In this document: positions 22,277 to 34,992 of the stretch, piece by piece
Numbering within the stretch: the stretch's first letter is position 1
How the letters are laid out: every line of letters starts with the position of its first letter
Assembly (NCBI GenBank): GCA_963854835.1
Contig: OY978527.1
Coordinates: 43,288,040 to 43,352,039 of the forward strand
DNA: 64,000 bases
From: Megamerina dolium
Taxonomy: Eukaryota > Arthropoda > Insecta > Diptera > Megamerinidae
Reading direction: 5' to 3'
Translations under genes and position numbers: made by a program
The notes under the pieces: model-generated
What the model saw: only the letters and a program-made list of their open reading frames with translations
What the model was told of the DNA's origin: nothing
The model's database searches: none

Positions 22277-25200
22277 TCTGCGTGACCCTCTGAGGACCAG
22301 TGCTGCCCAGTATTTTCAAATTAATTCATTCGGCATTAAGAGAGTACATCATTAAAGCTTAAGATTATTTGTCATCAACAAAAAGTAATTGACTGTTAAT
22401 AAAAAGTGGTTAGTTCGTTGATATTTTATATTTCAAGTTTTCGGTTCAAATCAAGTTTGAACTAACAAACTTGCGGATATTTTCAGGAAATTATCATCGT
22501 AATTTAACAAGTAATTAGAAATTGTTTCCCAGCATAAATGTGCTACAAAAACTGCTTCGATATGAATTCGCTGAAATATGTATTTAAAAAGTATCATACA
22601 TGTTTCTTAATGTTCGTAATGCTATATGAATTTTAAAATCATAATAATTTTGTATTTATTCTGATGCCTTAAGATGTTGATGGACAGTACTATAAAATAC
22701 AAAAAATAAATGACAGATGACAATTTGTTTCACGATAGAAAAATGACGTCATTTTCGTTGAATGTGTGATTTATTTATTTATTTTTTTATTGTCTTTGCG
22801 TGATATTTTTATTATTATATTAGTGAAGATGCAACAACTGACAATTCATAGGCATATCGAATATCAGTTATATAACTACAGTACTGAGATATAAAATACT
22901 CAAACTTATATAATTTGTGATCCCAAATGTATTATAAATTCATCTAGAATGAAGTTAAAGTTGATAAAAATATTATACTCACACTTAAGGTGTTTTTAAT
23001 ACATACCTTGGATTGATAAAGCTTAAATTTGAATAATACACTCCTTGAAATTAGTCAAAAGGAGTATTTCCAGATAATTTTGGTTTGCTGGGTACATACA
23101 TATATGATAAATAATATTATTTATTAAAACTGTATCAATCGAAAATCCGTTCATCTTCTACGGCATATTTATGTAAACCGTTGATTGCAGCTAATGCGAT
23201 TTATACTGTAATACTACAGACATATGCAATCAAACATATACTCGTACATGTCATACAGATATTTGAATTAATTATTATAATATAAAAATTAATAAAAAAA
23301 CTGTCCAAATATCGAATATAATTTCTATATGCATATGTATGTATATAAACATATGTATACAAACATATATTGTATAAACATGTATACAGTAACTTGTATT
23401 AATAATAGATGCCTCTTTATTTGGTTACTATGGGTTAATGGCAAATCGAATGAAATTAAACAAATTCATAATGCAATGCAATGAAATGCATAAAAGAAAA
23501 GTTGAACATCTTGCTAATTCATGCTGCAGGCGGCATTTGAACATAATACATCAGTATGTATATACGATTTGTTATATTTAAAAGTTGCACATTCAACTTG
23601 TGACAGGCATGCTAACTAGACTGGTGAAATAAGCAAATTTGTTACAATTAATACGCGCATCGAAATAAATTATGATCAGAGTAAATTGAAAAGCATACGG
23701 AGTATAAACAAATATACATTTGTCGAGTGTATTTACATATGTACACATACTTGTGAATGATCTATGTATTTACTATATATTGATCGTTATATTGCTTATG
23801 AATTCCGATTTATATTTGTGATAAGTAATTTGTCTTCTTCTACTTTGTCGTTGACTTGTCTTTTGAAAATTAGTTTTAAAAAATAATATCAAAGTTGTCG
23901 TGTATGTTTTTTTTGTTTGTTTTTTCTTACAAATCATGTTCATCACAATAAACATGCACTTGCTGTATATGTATATGTAGATTGTCGCCTAACATTTAAA
24001 TGCATGTATAAAGTACGTTGGTTTGCGTGTTCTGTTTGTTGGTGTCAAAGCTGCCAAGTTTAACACCACGCTGTCACTATGTCGCCAGTTCATAGCCATC
24101 CAGTCAGCTAGGCGAGCAGCCTTTTTTTATATAAAACAGACTTTCGACATCGGATTACAGCGCATGTGACATACGCACACACACACACAGACACATTACA
24201 CGATAATGTTTAATGTCATAAGCCGTTAGATTTTGTTATTGGTATTTTGCATTTGGATTTAAGTAATTCTTTTCTTTTTTTTTTCTTTCCATTTTGGCTT
24301 TGCATTACTCTACATACGAGTATAATATTTGAATTATATGCTTATCGTATGCTCATTTTATTCTAAACATATAGTATTAAGAGGCAGCAGCAGCACTTTT
24401 TTTTTTTGCATTTTACCATCAAGCATATATTAATTTATTTAATTAGCTTAAGTTTGTAAACGTACGTGGAATAAATAGAATAAATATAGTGCATACAAAT
24501 GTGTATATACATCTTTGGCACAGCACCTAGAGCACCTGTTGCAATTGTTGTATCGGAAGAATTTTCATTTTCCATCTCATTTTTTTTTTTTTTTTGTAAA
24601 AAAGGAGCAGCTACAATACAATAGCCAACACATTGAGGAGAAGCCACCACAAGACACATTATTAATTGGTGAAGCGTCTAGAACCAGTTTAAAATACTTA
24701 GCAACATGCATATGTAGGTATGTATATATACATATGTTTGTTTACCCCAGCTAATTGATTAGATACATACATCAGATATACATGTGTATAAAGATATGTC
24801 GGTAGATAGGTGAGTATGTATGTATGTATGTATGTATGTACGTACATATGTATCGCCACTTGATCAGTTATGCTTGCTTTCAGTGTGTGAATTAATTATA
24901 TTTGTTATTTATGATTTCATTTAATTTTATACTAAACATAACTACATACACTATTAATATAGATTATTATTACGAATTAATATACACAGACGACTGGCTA
25001 TGCAATAAATTTTGTTGGTTTTAGTTAATTTACTAGTTCAATTATTTATAGTTTAATATATGTATATTTGTTTTTTTTTTTTTGGATTTATCTGAATTTA
25101 TTCGATGATTGTAACTAATTATATTTACTGCAGCTATATTATTCGTTGTTAAAATTTATGCAAAAAAATTTAATATGTTTAAATGAATGTATGCTTTTAT

Positions 25201-26556
25201 GAGCAATTGTGTATGCTTTGAATTTTTAATCAACTATATTCATTATTTTCATTAATGCATGAAAATAATTTCAACTACCGGAAGAGTAGTAACAATAATA
25301 GTGTATAAACACATACATATACTCATATGTATGCGGGGGTGTGGATGTGTGTGTGTGTGCATTTGTTTGTTTGTTTGAACTACCATTTGTAGTTTTTTTT
25401 TATGAATTTCCGATTCATATTCAAAACTAAGTGTCACGTAGGACTAGATATAAAACTAAGTATATACATAAATATATGTGTACATAGATATATTTGCCCG
25501 TGTAACTTGCTGAGAAACATTTCATTGAAGAGATTCCGGGTTTTATATTACGTGATTACTATAAAACAAATTTTCAAAGTGTTGACCGAATTTAGCGAAA
25601 CTTTGTACATCATGGTTAAGTTGTAATACCAGCTCTATATCGACATTGATCTAACAAATAGTTCGATTAGCCTATATTTTAGAATTATATATAAATATCT
25701 CTATTAAAATGCATGGTTCTATTTTCTTCTATAAGAGCTAAATTGAGTGTTTTGATCATGAGACGATGGAAGAGATGGAAATAAGTTTTCTTTTCCAATC
25801 AAGGCAATATCATTTGGGAGCAAAGTGGCATTTGAAGGAGCAACGCTTACAATGACAGTAGGGCCAAATATGTACATATTTTTCTGTTCTATTTCATTTC
25901 GCTGACATTTTGCAGTGAAGATTTTTAATAATTGTTATTTTTTTTTTTTAATAACTGTTTTGGAGCTCGTGTTTCGTTTAGCGGAATCGGCTGCAGTTTA
26001 TTAAATATATGTCCAATATTATTGAAGAAAAAGGATATTATTAGACATATATTTCCGACATTATTTGACATTAATGCAGTACAATGCTCAATCTCTGTAT
26101 TGGAAGTTTTGCTTAATGACAGGGTGTCAGATCTACCTTGTGGATGTATTTTTTAAAATTATTTTACTTTTAATTACTGGTTTAACAAACATTTGATTAA
26201 GGAAATCCTATATTCCTTTCCTTCTATAGACTGTTCGCATAACTAGAAAATTCAAAAAGAAAAATAATAAAAATAATATCTTCAAATATTTTTCAATGGA
26301 ATTTATACCAAAATGTTAATGCCACATCGTGAGTTTTTTCCTTGTGAGCTCCTCTCTTGTGGACTACCAGGCGAAAGAGACTGGTATCTTTAGGAAGACC
26401 CCTGTCCATTCTAATTCATTAGTCCTCACATCATCCTCAATATTCCTATAACGGGATATTCATATGAGAGTGAATTTGATATTCTGACTTAGCGCGTCCA
26501 ATTCGTCTGTCCACTGCTTAACTAGAATTGATTTTATCGCTTTATTTTATAGCGAC
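22277..26556. other. Unassigned AT-rich DNA with simple repeats
   Basis: No gene or element recognised. Contains a (TATG)n array at 24813-24840, an (AC)n run near 24175-24190 and several poly-T tracts. Confidence 0.5.
24813..24840. repeat. (TATG)n microsatellite
   Basis: About seven perfect tetranucleotide units continuing into GTACGTACATATGTA. Confidence 0.95.
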
Positions 26557-26564
26557 TATACTGC

Positions 26565-26935
26565 GGGTGTTGTGGCTCAGTGGTTAGTGTGTTGGCCTTT
26601 TGTTCTGTAGGTCGTGGTTCAATCCCTGGCTGAAGCATAACAAATATAATATCGAAAAGATTTTTCTTTCGAACGGTACCCACCAGTCGGCAAGCAATTG
26701 GCAATTCTTCCGGCAGTAATAATTTTCCATGGAAAAGCTTCTAAAATAACTCTATGATAAAGCTCAGAAAAAGTGATGTCGGAAGAGTTCTGCCGTTCGG
26801 AACCGGCTAAAATATAAGTAGGTCCCTCCTAATACTGTCCAAAATTTAACACGCACAACAGTAATGGAAGAGAAGCTAGGCCAAAGAGCACTTCGGGGCT
26901 TTGAGTGCCACATATTTATTTGTGGATTTTTTTTT
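26565..26935 (+). mobile_element. tRNA-derived SINE, copy 4
   Basis: Plus orientation with both promoter boxes: TGGCTCAGTGG (A, 26572-26582) and GGTTCAATCCC (B, 26614-26624). The body is more diverged than copies 2, 5 and 6. It ends GAGTGCCACATATTTATTTG followed by a T run. The flanks TATACTGC (26557-26564) and TATACAGC (26936-26943) are a possible 8-bp duplication with one mismatch. A Jockey-like LINE landed 80 bp downstream. Confidence 0.87.
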
Positions 26936-27003
26936 TATACAGCTTTTATAATTGCTGCTTAGTTGTCGATAAATATAGCAACCGACAGACCATTTTGGAT
27001 TCA

Positions 27004-28529
27004 TTGGTATCTATAAGTGCCAAAATAATCGCCGAGCTACCTCAAATTGCAGTAAAACATCTGTTACACATAATGAATGCAATACCACGCCTTTGTTATT
27101 TCCCCTCAGCATGGAAAATTTCCCAAATAATTATGATTGCAAAACCTGGAAAAGATTCAACTAATGTATCGTCGTACAGGCCTATTAGCCTGCTGCCTAT
27201 CCTATCCAAAGTGTTTGAAAAACTATTAATGTTGAAGATACAGCCAATTGTTGAAGCAAATAACATTATAGCGTTGCATCAATTTGCGTTCAGAGCAAAA
27301 CATGGTACAGTAGAACAAGTTCACAGAATAGTATCTAACATTACAAAAGCGTTCGAAGCAAAGCAGTACTGCTCAGCAGTATTTCTGGACGTCGCACAAG
27401 CTTTTGATAAGGTTTGGCATAATGGCCTACTTCACAAAATCGGTTGTCTCTTTCCTGATAACATTTGCAAAATATTAAAGAGCTATCTGTTGAATAGGAA
27501 ATTTATGGTTAAACAAAGATCGTATTTAACTCAAACAGGTACGATAATGGCTGGGGTCCCGCAAGGAAGCGTCTTAGGTCCCTTTTTATATCTAATCTAC
27601 ACTTCAGATATACCAACAAATGGCAATCTTTTCACATCAACTTTTGCAGACGATACAACAATCTTGAGCGTCGATGATAATCCCAGTAAAGCGTCAGAAA
27701 AACTGCAAAGTCACTTAAAAAGAGTACAACACTGGCTGGAGACATGGCGTATTAGAATCAACGAATCAAAATGCGTCCATATGACTTTCACGTTGAACAG
27801 AAAAACATGCCCTCAACTACAAATTAATGGTCAAAAAATACCACAAAAAAACGAAGTGACCTATCTAGGCTTTCATCTCGATAGAAGGCTAACCTGGAAG
27901 AAGCACATTGAAACAAAGCAATCGCATGCTAAATTAAAAGCAGCCAAACTTCATTTGTTGATTGGAAACGCCTCGAAATTGTCACTTCATAATAAAATGC
28001 TTATATTCAAGTCCACCATTAAACCAATTTGGAGCTACGGCATTCAGCTTTGGGGCACTTCTTCAAACTCTAATATTGAAAAAATTCAGCGTGTTCAATC
28101 TAAAATTCTTAGACGTCTCTCTGCCGAGCCCCTTGGTACATCGGTAATACAAATATACACAAGGACCTACAGATTGACACTATTAAAATAGACATAGGGA
28201 AACATTGCCAACGTTACTCTGAACGACTAAGTTATCATCCTAATACTCTAGCGAGAGAGCTCCTTAAGCTTAAATATATTAAAAGACTAAAAAGGAAAAA
28301 TGTTTTAAATATATCTTTTACATAATCTCTCATTACTATTATATATGTCCTTCATGACATCACATGTTATATTTGTTTGTTTTAATTTATTTGAATGATG
28401 TACACATTGGTGTAGAATCAACAAAATGTATTTTTTAGTATATAATATTTGTATAATTATTGTTAGTTTCGTAAGAAAGATACAATAAATAGAAGAAATT
28501 GAAAAAAAAAAAAAAAATTGGTATCTATA
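27004..28529 (+). mobile_element. 5'-truncated Jockey-like LINE with 12-bp target duplication
   Basis: The inserted part is about 27016-28517. TTGGTATCTATA occurs just before it (27004-27015) and again directly after the poly-A run (28518-28529). The 3' end has AATAAA at about 28484 and a 16-base A tract (28502-28517), as for Jockey-clade elements that end in poly-A. 5' truncation is within the coding region upstream of the reverse transcriptase, so the endonuclease part is missing. The perfect duplication indicates a young insertion. Confidence 0.92.
27016..28325 (+). pseudogene. Jockey-like reverse transcriptase, 5'-truncated, one frameshift
   Basis: The open frame runs to 28191. Its first 37 codons (26905-27015) are SINE tail and flanking DNA read through by chance; true LINE coding starts at about SAKIIAELPQIAVKH. 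RT blocks appear in order: SSYRPISLLPILSKVFEKLL, VFLDVAQAFDKVWHNGLLHK, GVPQGSVLGPFLYLIY, TFADDTTIL (catalytic aspartates), then the thumb with WLETWRIRINESKC and VTYLGFHLDRRLTWKKHI. Near 28150 a one-base shift moves into a frame reading IHKDLQIDTIKIDIGKHCQR to a stop at 28323-28325, which is the normal Jockey C-terminal end. Because the endonuclease is absent it cannot retrotranspose on its own. Confidence 0.92.
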
Positions 28530-31379
28530 TCATTAGAAAGCTGTTCATTTCCACTTCTGCCTTGCAGGAAAATTTAGCTTGAAATTATTTTGAAACACTG
28601 GTATGAAATTGCCTTAATTTGTTGTTTCCCTAAACTTAAAATATGATATTATATTAAGGGCTATACTGTGTTCCGAATGATAACTGGTTGCTTACAGTCC
28701 CCGCTACACTCAGTGCTAAGTCGATAGAGAGCAAATAAAGCAAAACGTTTAGGGTGTCCCTATGGCACGTATGAATAGCTCCAATGATAGCAACACCCAC
28801 TGCTCTCCAATACTACCCCTTATGGGTTAGTATTGGAAGCACTATTTGCATACACAAACCTCAAAAAAAGTAATTTGGGTGCTATTTTGGAAAGAAAATG
28901 TTTTAATAACCCTTTGTTCTAATGTATAAGATACATCCTCCCAAACAATTTGACACGCTCTATTGTGCATGCTTGCATGTCATTTTAAATCCGTGATATT
29001 ACAATCATTTTGCAATGAATTTACTGTTTTACTACTATTTTACTTGCACGTACATACATACATACGTGCATATATGGATATTAAATGATTAATATTGACG
29101 GAATTAGATTTAGCTGAAGAATAGGCCATTATATTGGCACACGCGAGCTAAGTAATCTTATCACAATTATGTATCCATCTTAAAAGCATGCGCTTTAATC
29201 AATGTATGTATGTATTTATTTTATTTATGTGTGATGAGGAATTAAAAACGCCTTCCATTGGGTGGCTTTACACCATTTTGTTATTGGTAAATTTGAAATA
29301 GGCTATCAACACATTTTATAGATGAACGCCTATTCAAACTTAATCTAACTCTATCTATCTGCTTTTAAACATATTTACTTGCATAGAATTGAATACACAA
29401 CAATATATCTATTCGATCTACCAGGTAAGCTGGCCTCCCATCGACAATGAATGTTGTGTGATTGAAAATGTAAACAACAAATTTTATATATACGAATATT
29501 TAGCACGAGTCCAATATATGTATGTATTACAGGTGTCGTACAGTGTACCATTGTTGGGCTAAAATGACACCAAAATGAATGTAGTAATCTTAAAATGAAA
29601 AGCTAATATCAGCATTTTCTTTAGAAACTCTTATTTGTTAAAGCTTCAATTTGAAATATTTCATTCTTTTAACAATCATTTTTTGCTCAGATATTGAGTC
29701 AGGTTCAGCACGCTGAATTTCGGAATATTGTATAATGCGGCCTTAAGCGACATTGAGCTTGTAGACGTTTGAGGTTGATATTCACATTTATTTTTTTGCT
29801 AGTAGAGCAAGAAACTTGTGATGAGCATATAGTGGGCCATAGAATTTTTTAGTAATTTTGATCAGAGATTATAATTGAGGGGAACACTGTCCACCGTATT
29901 AATCTGTTTTTTCTATTTGTTATGAAAAAATAAATATTTAATTTATTACCAGCATACAAAGCTATTCACACTCACCCCCACGACGATGAGTACAATTGAA
30001 GCTTAAATTGCAATGAAAGCGGTGAATTTTTTTCAGCTTCGTTGATTTCCTTGTATTTGTAGTTATTACACTCGTAGTAGTGGTGGTAGTGGTAGTGGTA
30101 GTTGTTACTCCCAAGTATAAGTTCTTCCGCGAAATAACCAAAATGTCGAAGTAGTGAGTTGTTGCTACTGTTGCTGTTCTTGCTACTAGATATAATTGTT
30201 AGTAGTACATCTATGGGTAGACATGGGTATATTTGTATGCGAGTGTATATTTTACATACATTTTTTAATTGTCAGCGGAATCAAACCAGTGTGTGAGTGT
30301 GTGTGTGTATCTAATTACATGGAAAAGGTAATTAAACCAAATATGTAAGTAGTATAATCGTTAGAAGAAGCCAAACCAAGCAATAAATGTATATACACAT
30401 TCATGTATATATACATGTTTATAAGTAGTCATTGAAGTTAATGCAGTGTAAGATGAAGTATAGGCGACCTACCAACAACCAGTAGACAGTATAAAATTCT
30501 TTGAATTATTCTTCGCCTGGAAAAATCGTCCATTAATTGTTGTTGTTGCCATCATTATTAAGTATTATTATTTTTATTATTATAGTTTAGTTTATATTAG
30601 CAACATTTTGTTGCTGTGTACCATATGCGTTTTTATACGAGTATATGCACCTTTCTATGTATGAATGAAAATTATAAAGAAGATCAACAGGCAGTAACAG
30701 CAAAAGCAAATAGTAATTAAGAAGTTTATAAGTAAACGCATATTGTGTAATTTTGCAGTTATTTTAACTATCTTTTTCAAGTCATTATTTATATTTTGTT
30801 TTTGGTTTACTATATGTTGTTGTTTTTTTTTGTATTTCTTTTTGAGTGAATATGATTTATGATGCTAGAATACCATAGAAACATAAAAGTTCTTTCCTTA
30901 TTCTAATGTATGTTTGGCAAACGCTGTCAATAACAAGTAACTATCATTGAAATGTCAATGCACTATAACGGTTGAAATATTTGATGTATCGTTTGTTTCA
31001 CATAAATTCAAAGTTAAGTATAATATACGTGTAGCTACTTAAATATGCATATATGTTACAAATATAAGCGCACCGGAACGAATTAGGTGGTATTTCGAAA
31101 ATAATTAAAAGGTATTTTATGAGTTATTTTTTTTTAAATAAATTTAATTAAAATAATATTTAATGTTAAGTCATATATGTGATCGACTCGAAGTTTAAAA
31201 ATATTTGAAGTTTTAATAAATTACTGAGTGAAATGCAACAGGTTTTTAGTACCAAATATAAATTGATTTGCAAAAAAAAAAAATAAAGTAAAAGTATTAG
31301 CTTCAATTAACAGCTGACAAAATTTTGTGAAGCAGACAGCAAGTTCTATTTTTAATATCTCGGATGCAGCAACTCAAAC
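28530..31379. other. Unassigned AT-rich DNA
   Basis: No gene recognised. A less AT-rich block at about 28660-28830 and a GTGGTAGTGGTAGTGGTAG-type tract at 30078-30102 stand out. The stretch near 29530-29580 and 29870-29900 may be relic sequence of unknown origin. Confidence 0.5.
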
Positions 31380-31738
31380 CACACAGCCTGATCTGAGGCG
31401 GCTATTTGGATTCTTATGACTAAATTTGAACCAAATTTACATTATTGGACATTAAACCACCAGCACGCATACGTAGAGTGCAGACAGAGGAAAATATCGC
31501 AGCTGTATCCGCCGGTGTTGTTGATGACTGTGAATTATTGATTTATTCGTGAGATACCGGCCGATATGTGGGAGAGAGTATGCCAAAATTGGAACCAGCG
31601 TATTTACATGAAATCATTTTTAAACATTGAATTAGATAGATCGTTCTATCAACTCAAATAAAGATTTTATACATTTCTCTAAATTTTATGTGTTTTTTTT
31701 TTTTAATCAAATCCGAAGACTCCTAAAAAATCACCCTG
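31380..31738 (+). pseudogene. Internally deleted mariner-like relic (HTH start fused to C-terminal end)
   Basis: A plus-strand frame at 31445-31630 reads LDIKPPARIRRVQTEENIAA and VSAGVVDDCEL. After one stop it passes directly into the C-terminal end HEIIFKH and a natural stop. The first part resembles the linker between helix-turn-helix domains of the DD41D-like element at 59722-61005 (…TKNIAAVSESVAEDPN…) and the last part its C-terminal block (GGHLNDVVFHT). The whole catalytic domain is thus missing. The right end TCACCCTG just before TA (31739-31740) looks like a mariner-type terminus. A matching left end was not found, so the element boundary on that side is a guess. Confidence 0.6.
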
Positions 31739-31750
31739 TACAAACACAAA

Positions 31751-31853
31751 GAGTAGTCGCATTCTATGGACCTCAAAAAATCGGAAGGTGATGGCAAAAA
31801 CTCCAGCTCAAATTCGGATTGAACAACCCAAAATCCACAGAATGTGACTACTC
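31751..31853. repeat. Imperfect stem-loop (20-bp arms, 63-base loop)
   Basis: GAGTAGTCGCATTCTATGGA at 31751-31770 pairs with TCCACAGAATGTGACTACTC at 31834-31853, with one mismatch and one G-U pair. It lies 12 bases after the mariner-like relic. The loop and right arm also resemble 40223-40285 (about 70 percent by eye), so this may be a small dispersed element. Confidence 0.6.
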
Positions 31854-31859
31854 CTACTC

Positions 31860-33856
31860 ATCGGACATACGGATTTTTCTAGAGGGCTATTTAACTTGAG
31901 TTATCGAATCCCTAACATTGTTAATGCAAGCTTAAAAGGTTTACACGGTCTCAATTTGAGTCTTCCTTAAAACTAAACTCATGTCAACCTTTTCGTAAAT
32001 TACATAAAACCAGAAACCAAGTTTAATCTGAATATAACAAATTGACATAAAAGCTAATTTAAAAAGATTTTCGCTAAAATTGTCACCAACGAAAATTAGC
32101 ATTAATTTTCTGAGCAAAATCACAATAATTAATATCATTTACAGTTATTGAAAGCAATGGTGAAATATTTATTAAAATTACATAACAAAAACTTACATGG
32201 GCGATATAAAATCCAACCTCCCGATAAAACAAAAAATGATATAATTTTACACATTCAATTCTGAGACTTGGAAACTATTCAATATAACTCGTGTAATGAT
32301 ACCAAAGCTTTTAGAGATCCTTGGCGCCAGATATCTTCGTATCTGAATCCTCCGTCAGATGAATTGAACATTTTAGAATAGTGGTACATTTATTTTTTTC
32401 TTTAACTTGTTGCACATTTTCTCAAACATCATTATGTGCACTGGTGCATGTGTTGTATTTTATAATTAGTACATAAGATTAGATCACTTCTGTTCTACTA
32501 TAGAAATATTTAATAAATAAATATGAAATGGTGAAGCTACAAAAAACGAAAAAAAAAAAATATAACGTATAAGCGTGTGTAACATATAATTTCATAAAAC
32601 AAAAAAATCATGAAATTTAATCTACAATAATACCAATCATCACCATCAAATATCAAATTGATGCGGCAATCATTAATCATTAAACGACCACGCAAAAAAC
32701 AAAAAAAAAAAAATAATAATAATAAATACGAGTATATAGTTGCAGTTATAGATGGCAAAATTGAAATTAATTTTAATTTTACAAGTATGTATGACTTACG
32801 AGTATGTAACTTTCGAATATATACATTATGTATGTATAGATACATGTTTATAATAGTGCTTGAGGTGTGAGACAAGTAATAATGTGGTAGCGCCGCTATC
32901 ATCTATATACATCATTATAAATGACTGGAAACTGTAGTGGAATCACTATATCATGCTGAGAACTAACAAATACAATACATACAATTACATTTGACAATCG
33001 CATGACATTGATGATGATTCTTGTGCGAGCTTAGTTAAGTGACATGATGAAGGCGGCAGCGGTTAACCGAAAATGCTTTGAAGTGACCGTCATATTGTTC
33101 ACATGCTTACCACACGTATACCACAGAGGGTAAACATAAATCAATTTACAATAATATATGGTAGTATACTTGGTAACAAAAAGAAAAGTATTGATAAATA
33201 TCTCCAAAGAACGATGCGTGCATTTCTACACATTTTTACTTTCCTTCAGGCGTTCAACAATTATGCACTAATATTGTCGTCGTGTGTACCATATAATGGC
33301 CACTTGTTCGATTGTATCGATACAAGAAAGATGGGTAGCTAGGGATGAATTTTCAGATCAGAGACCGGTCAGTTGTTCTGCTCATACTACTATCTGTGTC
33401 GCTACATACGAGTAGTAGTAGTACATGTACAAATGGCTGCATGCGGAAGAAATTGTTTCTAAATTATGATGATTGCATGATGTTGCTAATATTATTGATA
33501 CTTATTTATGCAATTTAGATGCTTTCCATATATGTTTGAGTGCATACGTAGTCAAACATTAAGGTTAATCAAATATTTGTCAATTTGCTATTTCGTGGAT
33601 AATTGGTAGCGGTTTCTTTTGTGAAATTATTTGATGATACAAGATGAAAATGGAAATAAATTCATGCACAGCTAGATAAATAAATAAATTATATGAATGC
33701 GTGTATGAGAGAATATCATAGCGAAATATACGTATTAATGTACATATTTTCAATATGAAAGTATGGTAGCTTTCTACATAAATATCCGAATGTAAAATAT
33801 GCAAATTGGAAAGAAATTACCTAATATTTAATAGAAATAATTTATTAAAGTTCATA
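31860..33856. other. Unassigned AT-rich DNA
   Basis: No coding gene or element recognised. Short frames at 32537-32902 and on the opposite strand are low-complexity. Confidence 0.5.
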
Positions 33857-33879
33857 TACAAGGGCGGTCCCAGAACTAC

Positions 33880-34501
33880 CTTCGTATCAGGTGTGAAGTG
33901 GTGGATCCATGTCTCATCCATGGTTACGAATCGACGCAAAAACTCGACTTTATTACTGTGAAACATCGCCAAACCCTCTATAGAAACATCTCCACAACGT
34001 TGCTTTTGTTCTATTATGAGCAAACTCGGCACCCATGTTGCACACAGCATTTTCATCTCCAAATTTTCGATCAATATACGATGTATGGCAGTTTTTTGAA
34101 ATGCCTGTAATTTCACCTAGCTCACGCACCTTCAGCCGGCGATCATCCAATACCATTTTGTAGACTTTCTTAACCGACCAATACGGTGTTCGTCTTGGCA
34201 GCTCGTACAACCTCTTTTAAACTCTGCTACAAAATATTTTATGGTCGTAAACGAAGGAGCAGGCTCCCCCAGAATAGAATCTAGTTCGGCTTTAATATTC
34301 GTTGGACTGAGACCTTTCAAATGAAAGTGTTGAATTACATAACGGTGACCAATACATTATTCACTGGGCAGGTTTTTTATGTGGCGGGTCCCAAACCCAT
34401 CGCACAACCTCTAACAGAGGAGAAGCATGTTATATTTGGCCTAAATCGATATTCGGTTGTTATGACCACATAAGTAAGTAACGGTGACCAATTTTTTCCA
34501 T
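33880..34501 (-). pseudogene. Mariner B transposase, N-terminal part only
   Basis: The ATG is at 34501. The HTH region includes GLSPTNIKAELDSILGEPAP, then MVLDDRRLKVRELGEITGIS, then LLIIEQKQR and the first catalytic block FVTMDETWIHHFTPDTK. The HQDN and SPDLAPSD blocks are deleted. The LINE insertion falls within the first eight codons or so. Confidence 0.88.
34354..34478 (+). mobile_element. LINE-TAAG 3' end inserted in mariner B, 14-bp target duplication
   Basis: A 125-bp fragment ending GGCCTAAATCGATATTCGGT and ACCACATAAGTAAG. It shares this 3' end with the copies at 13284 and 52458. It is bounded by TAACGGTGACCAAT at 34340-34353 and 34479-34492. The same site is empty in mariner B copy 2 (…AAACGGTGACCAATTTT, about 48967-48983), which shows exactly what was inserted. 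Severe 5' truncation leaves no coding sequence. Confidence 0.9.
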
Positions 34502-34962
34502 GTTTATAAATTCACTTAGTTCGTTAAATTTCGATGGCTCCAAAAAAAAAATACTAAACAGCGTAGTGCCTCGAAATTTAAAACGTATATTTAATAAGGT
34601 TGCCACTTATCACCAAAGTAATATTTTTTTCAAACGCCTGCCGCCATCTATATGTCAGGTCGGGTAGTTCTGGGATCGCATTACGTAGGATTGATAAGAA
34701 TGGAGGACGCATTACTTCATTTAACAGGCTTGTATAGAACTTGTATTTAGTAGGTTTTTTATAGTGCTGTTTTCTTAAAATCACAAATTATCGAGATGCT
34801 TCATTCAATTAACATACCAATGCATATTCTACTGTGAGGAGACGTGTGGAACACATAAATAGTCAGACGTCGAGCCCTATCTACAAACCATATCATGCAA
34901 TCAATCCCTTAACAATCTTATCTTATCTAATGATCAAATTTTTCAAGTGGGTGTATTAGTAC

Positions 34963-34992
34963 GCCTCAATAAGCCTCAATAAGCCTCAATAA
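34963..34992. repeat. Three tandem copies of GCCTCAATAA
   Basis: Perfect 10-bp unit repeated three times, followed by a partial CTCA. Function unknown. Confidence 0.95.

Larger units (their letters stand above)
33859..34685 (-). mobile_element. Mariner element, family B, copy 1 (deleted, with nested LINE)
   Basis: Ends begin AAGGGCGGTCCCAGAACTAC (left) with the matching inverted end finishing near 34685. TA is present at 33857-33858 and 34686-34687. Compared with copy 2 (47977-49148), the C-terminal two thirds of the gene is missing: TPDTK is joined almost directly to the left terminal repeat. A LINE fragment is inserted at 34354-34478. Too reduced to code for a transposase; its ends could still be substrates. 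Confidence 0.9.

Noticed and set aside
32537..32902. 121-codon minus-strand frame rich in Ile, Tyr and Phe
   Set aside because: Low-complexity AT-rich translation with an overlapping opposite-strand frame; no motif.
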